Positions 14,781 to 16,316 of a stretch of DNA of 16,316 nucleotides are shown piece by piece. Location of the stretch: contig JAEORM010000092.1 in the NCBI GenBank assembly GCA_016840905.1, positions 1 through 16,316 of the forward strand. The letters are read 5' to 3'. The position numbers and the translations under genes were made by a program. Numbering within the stretch: the first letter of the stretch is position 1; each line of letters begins with the position of its first letter. Source of the stretch: Candidatus Gerdarchaeota archaeon (GTDB lineage: Archaea; Asgardarchaeota; Heimdallarchaeia; JABLTI01). The notes beneath the pieces were generated by a model. That model saw only the letters and a program-made list of their open reading frames with translations. It was not told the origin of the DNA and did not search any database.

Positions 14781-16235
14781 ATGTCAGAGGAAATTATTGG
14801 AAATCTTGAACCTAAAATTATTTGGTCTATATTTAAAGAAATAACAACCATACCAAGACCATCCAAGAAAGAAGAGAAAATTCGTATTTGGGTTAAAAAC
14901 TGGGCTAAGCAACATGGAATCACTACTATAAAAGAAGATGAAATTGGTAATATCTTATTAAGAACAGAAGCTACCAAAGGGTGCGAAAAATATCCCACTT
15001 TAATCATACAAGGTCACTTAGATATGGTTTGCCAAAAAGAACCAGGATTCTCTTTTGATTGTGAAAATGATCCTATTGATGCTATTATTGAAGGAGAAAA
15101 AGTTTCTGCTAAAGGAACCTCATTAGGAGCTGACAATGGTATAGGTATGGCATGTAGTTTGGCCTCGCTTATATCAGATGATCTAAAACATGGTCCTCTC
15201 GAGGTGCTCTTAACAGTCGATGAAGAAACTGGTATGACTGGAGCTTTTGGATTGAAAAAAGGATTTTTTACTGGTAACTATCTTCTAAATGTTGATAGTG
15301 AAAATATCGGAACTGTTACAATTAGTAGTGCTGGTGGTGGGGGAACAGATATCGCAATACCAGTGTCTTTTGAAGAAAAAAATAATTATCGCGGGTTTAG
15401 GCTAAATGTAAGCGGACTAATGGGTGGACATTCAGGTACCGATATTGATTTACCTCGCTTAAATGCTATTAAAGTGGGTATTGATGCTCTAATGGAGATA
15501 AAAGATTTAATTCAAATAGTATCAATAAATGGGGGTACTGTTCATAATGCAATTCCCAGAGATTTTGAATGTGAATTTATCACACCAAAAGAACAAGCAA
15601 GTAATATTAAGAAACATTTGAGCCAATGGAAAAAATCCACACTTCATTTAGCCAAAATATCCGAACCTGGAATTAATATTAATTTCAAAGAAACAAAAAC
15701 TACCAGTGCAATAACACTGGAGAAAACAGCATCTGTTTTAAATATCCTATTTGATGTAGAACATGGACCAATTTCTTATAGCAAACAAATTACTGGTTTG
15801 GTTCAGACTTCTAATAATTTAGCAGTTGTTAGATCCGACAAGAAAAATATACAAATTCATGTCAGCACCAGAAGCTCGGTTAATGATGAACTAATTGCTG
15901 TTAGAAATAAAGTAAAAGAAATTGGTGAAAAATATAAGGCAAAAGTTACTTTTGAAGAAGCTTATCCTGGTTGGGCACCAAATCCTGATTCTCCTTTTGT
16001 TAAAATGGTGAAAAAGGTTTACGAGGAAGTTCTGGAAAAACCGGTTACCCTCGAAGCTATTCATGCAGGATTAGAGTGTGGATTATTCATTGCTTTAAAT
16101 CCTGAGCTACAAGTAACATCTATTGGTCCTAACATACACAATGCTCATAGTCCAGATGAGTTTATTGAAATTAAAAGTGTAGAAATTATTTGGAATGTTG
16201 TTAAAAAAGTGATAGAAAATATGAGTACCTTATAG
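14781..16235 (+). CDS. pepD: PepD-type M20C dizinc dipeptidase (beta-Ala-His/Xaa-His dipeptidase)
   Basis: A cytosolic metallo-aminoacyl-dipeptidase of 484 residues, nearly the length of E. coli PepD (485). All the M20 residues are present: His79 and Asp81 in QGHLDMV, bridging Asp118 in GADNG, catalytic Glu148 and metal Glu149 in VDEETG, Asp172 in NVDSEN and His456 in NAHSPDE. The lid/dimerisation domain is inserted after about residue 185 and contains GLMGGHSGTDID. It probably hydrolyses Xaa-His or other short dipeptides in peptide turnover. The frame extends to an ATA-type codon at 14742 upstream, but the TATA box at 14731 and the family's normal N-terminus (MSEEIIGNLEP) support ATG 14781. 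Its SD is weak (GTGGT, 7 nt upstream). It is a single-gene unit closed by a terminator hairpin. Confidence 0.93.
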   Translation: MSEEIIGNLEPKIIWSIFKEITTIPRPSKKEEKIRIWVKNWAKQHGITTIKEDEIGNILLRTEATKGCEKYPTLIIQGHLDMVCQKEPGFSFDCENDPIDAIIEGEKVSAKGTSLGADNGIGMACSLASLISDDLKHGPLEVLLTVDEETGMTGAFGLKKGFFTGNYLLNVDSENIGTVTISSAGGGGTDIAIPVSFEEKNNYRGFRLNVSGLMGGHSGTDIDLPRLNAIKVGIDALMEIKDLIQIVSINGGTVHNAIPRDFECEFITPKEQASNIKKHLSQWKKSTLHLAKISEPGININFKETKTTSAITLEKTASVLNILFDVEHGPISYSKQITGLVQTSNNLAVVRSDKKNIQIHVSTRSSVNDELIAVRNKVKEIGEKYKAKVTFEEAYPGWAPNPDSPFVKMVKKVYEEVLEKPVTLEAIHAGLECGLFIALNPELQVTSIGPNIHNAHSPDEFIEIKSVEIIWNVVKKVIENMSTL

Positions 16236-16247
16236 CTCATATTTTTT
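16216..16247 (+). terminator. Hairpin plus T-tract terminator of the dipeptidase gene
   Basis: AAAATATGAG (16216-16225) pairs with CTCATATTTT (16236-16245) across a 10-nt loop that contains the stop codon at 16233-16235. T-runs follow (16242-16247 and further T-rich DNA to about 16275). The layout mirrors the 11461 terminator. Confidence 0.7.
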
Positions 16248-16316
16248 ACTTTTTTCTTCTATTTTCCTCTTTTTTAGTGATTAAAAACACCATTTCTACT
16301 AAAAAAATATAATACC

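Noticed and set aside
14693..15007. Minus-strand ORF of 104 codons
   Set aside because: Shadow of the conserved N-terminal part of the PepD-type gene and of its promoter region.

Overview
The window is AT-rich and looks archaeal. TATA-like boxes lie about 25 nt upstream of inferred transcript starts, leaders are short, Shine-Dalgarno (SD) cores are GGTGA/GGAGG, and GTG and TTG starts are common. The gene families fit as well: a Ta0583/ParM-like actin homologue, an AbrB-ACT regulator, an ArsR-type winged helix on a long coiled coil, and a sequon-rich surface protein. The family mix and low GC suggest an Asgard-type archaeon, but no single gene here proves that lineage.

Layout. Positions 1-877 (minus) hold a partial actin-like ATPase gene cut by the window edge. 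Positions 971-8802 (minus) form a tight five-gene operon. In transcription order it encodes a large secreted/anchored Ig-repeat protein with a DUF4129-like cytosolic tail, a DUF4350-like membrane protein, a MoxR AAA+ ATPase, a DUF58/vWA-like membrane protein, and a seven-helix membrane protein. This is the classic MoxR-DUF58 envelope cluster, in which an ATPase probably remodels or activates a membrane complex through the vWA-like subunit. The first gene seems to start at a CTG codon that restores a full signal peptide.

Positions 8803-9531 contain no protein gene. They hold a GC-richer island (about 42% over 9001-9300 by hand count, against 17-25% in the flanks sampled) full of long complementary arms, with a TATA-like box before it and T-tracts after it on the plus strand. 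I read this as an unassigned structured RNA of about 370 nt. It is the most novel-looking element in the window.

Positions 9532-11471 (plus) are a three-gene unit: a 31-codon small ORF, a charged coiled-coil protein ending in an ArsR-like winged helix, and an unrecognised 241-residue protein. It ends in a perfect terminator hairpin. Positions 11502-12209 (minus) encode an unrecognised coiled-coil protein.

The right third is a set of single genes: a nitroreductase (plus), convergent with an endonuclease III-like DNA glycosylase of the MagIII/COG2231 type (minus); an AbrB-ACT regulator (plus); a small two-helix membrane protein (minus); and a complete PepD-type M20 dipeptidase (plus) with its own promoter and terminator. 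I saw no tRNA, rRNA, CRISPR array or insertion sequence.
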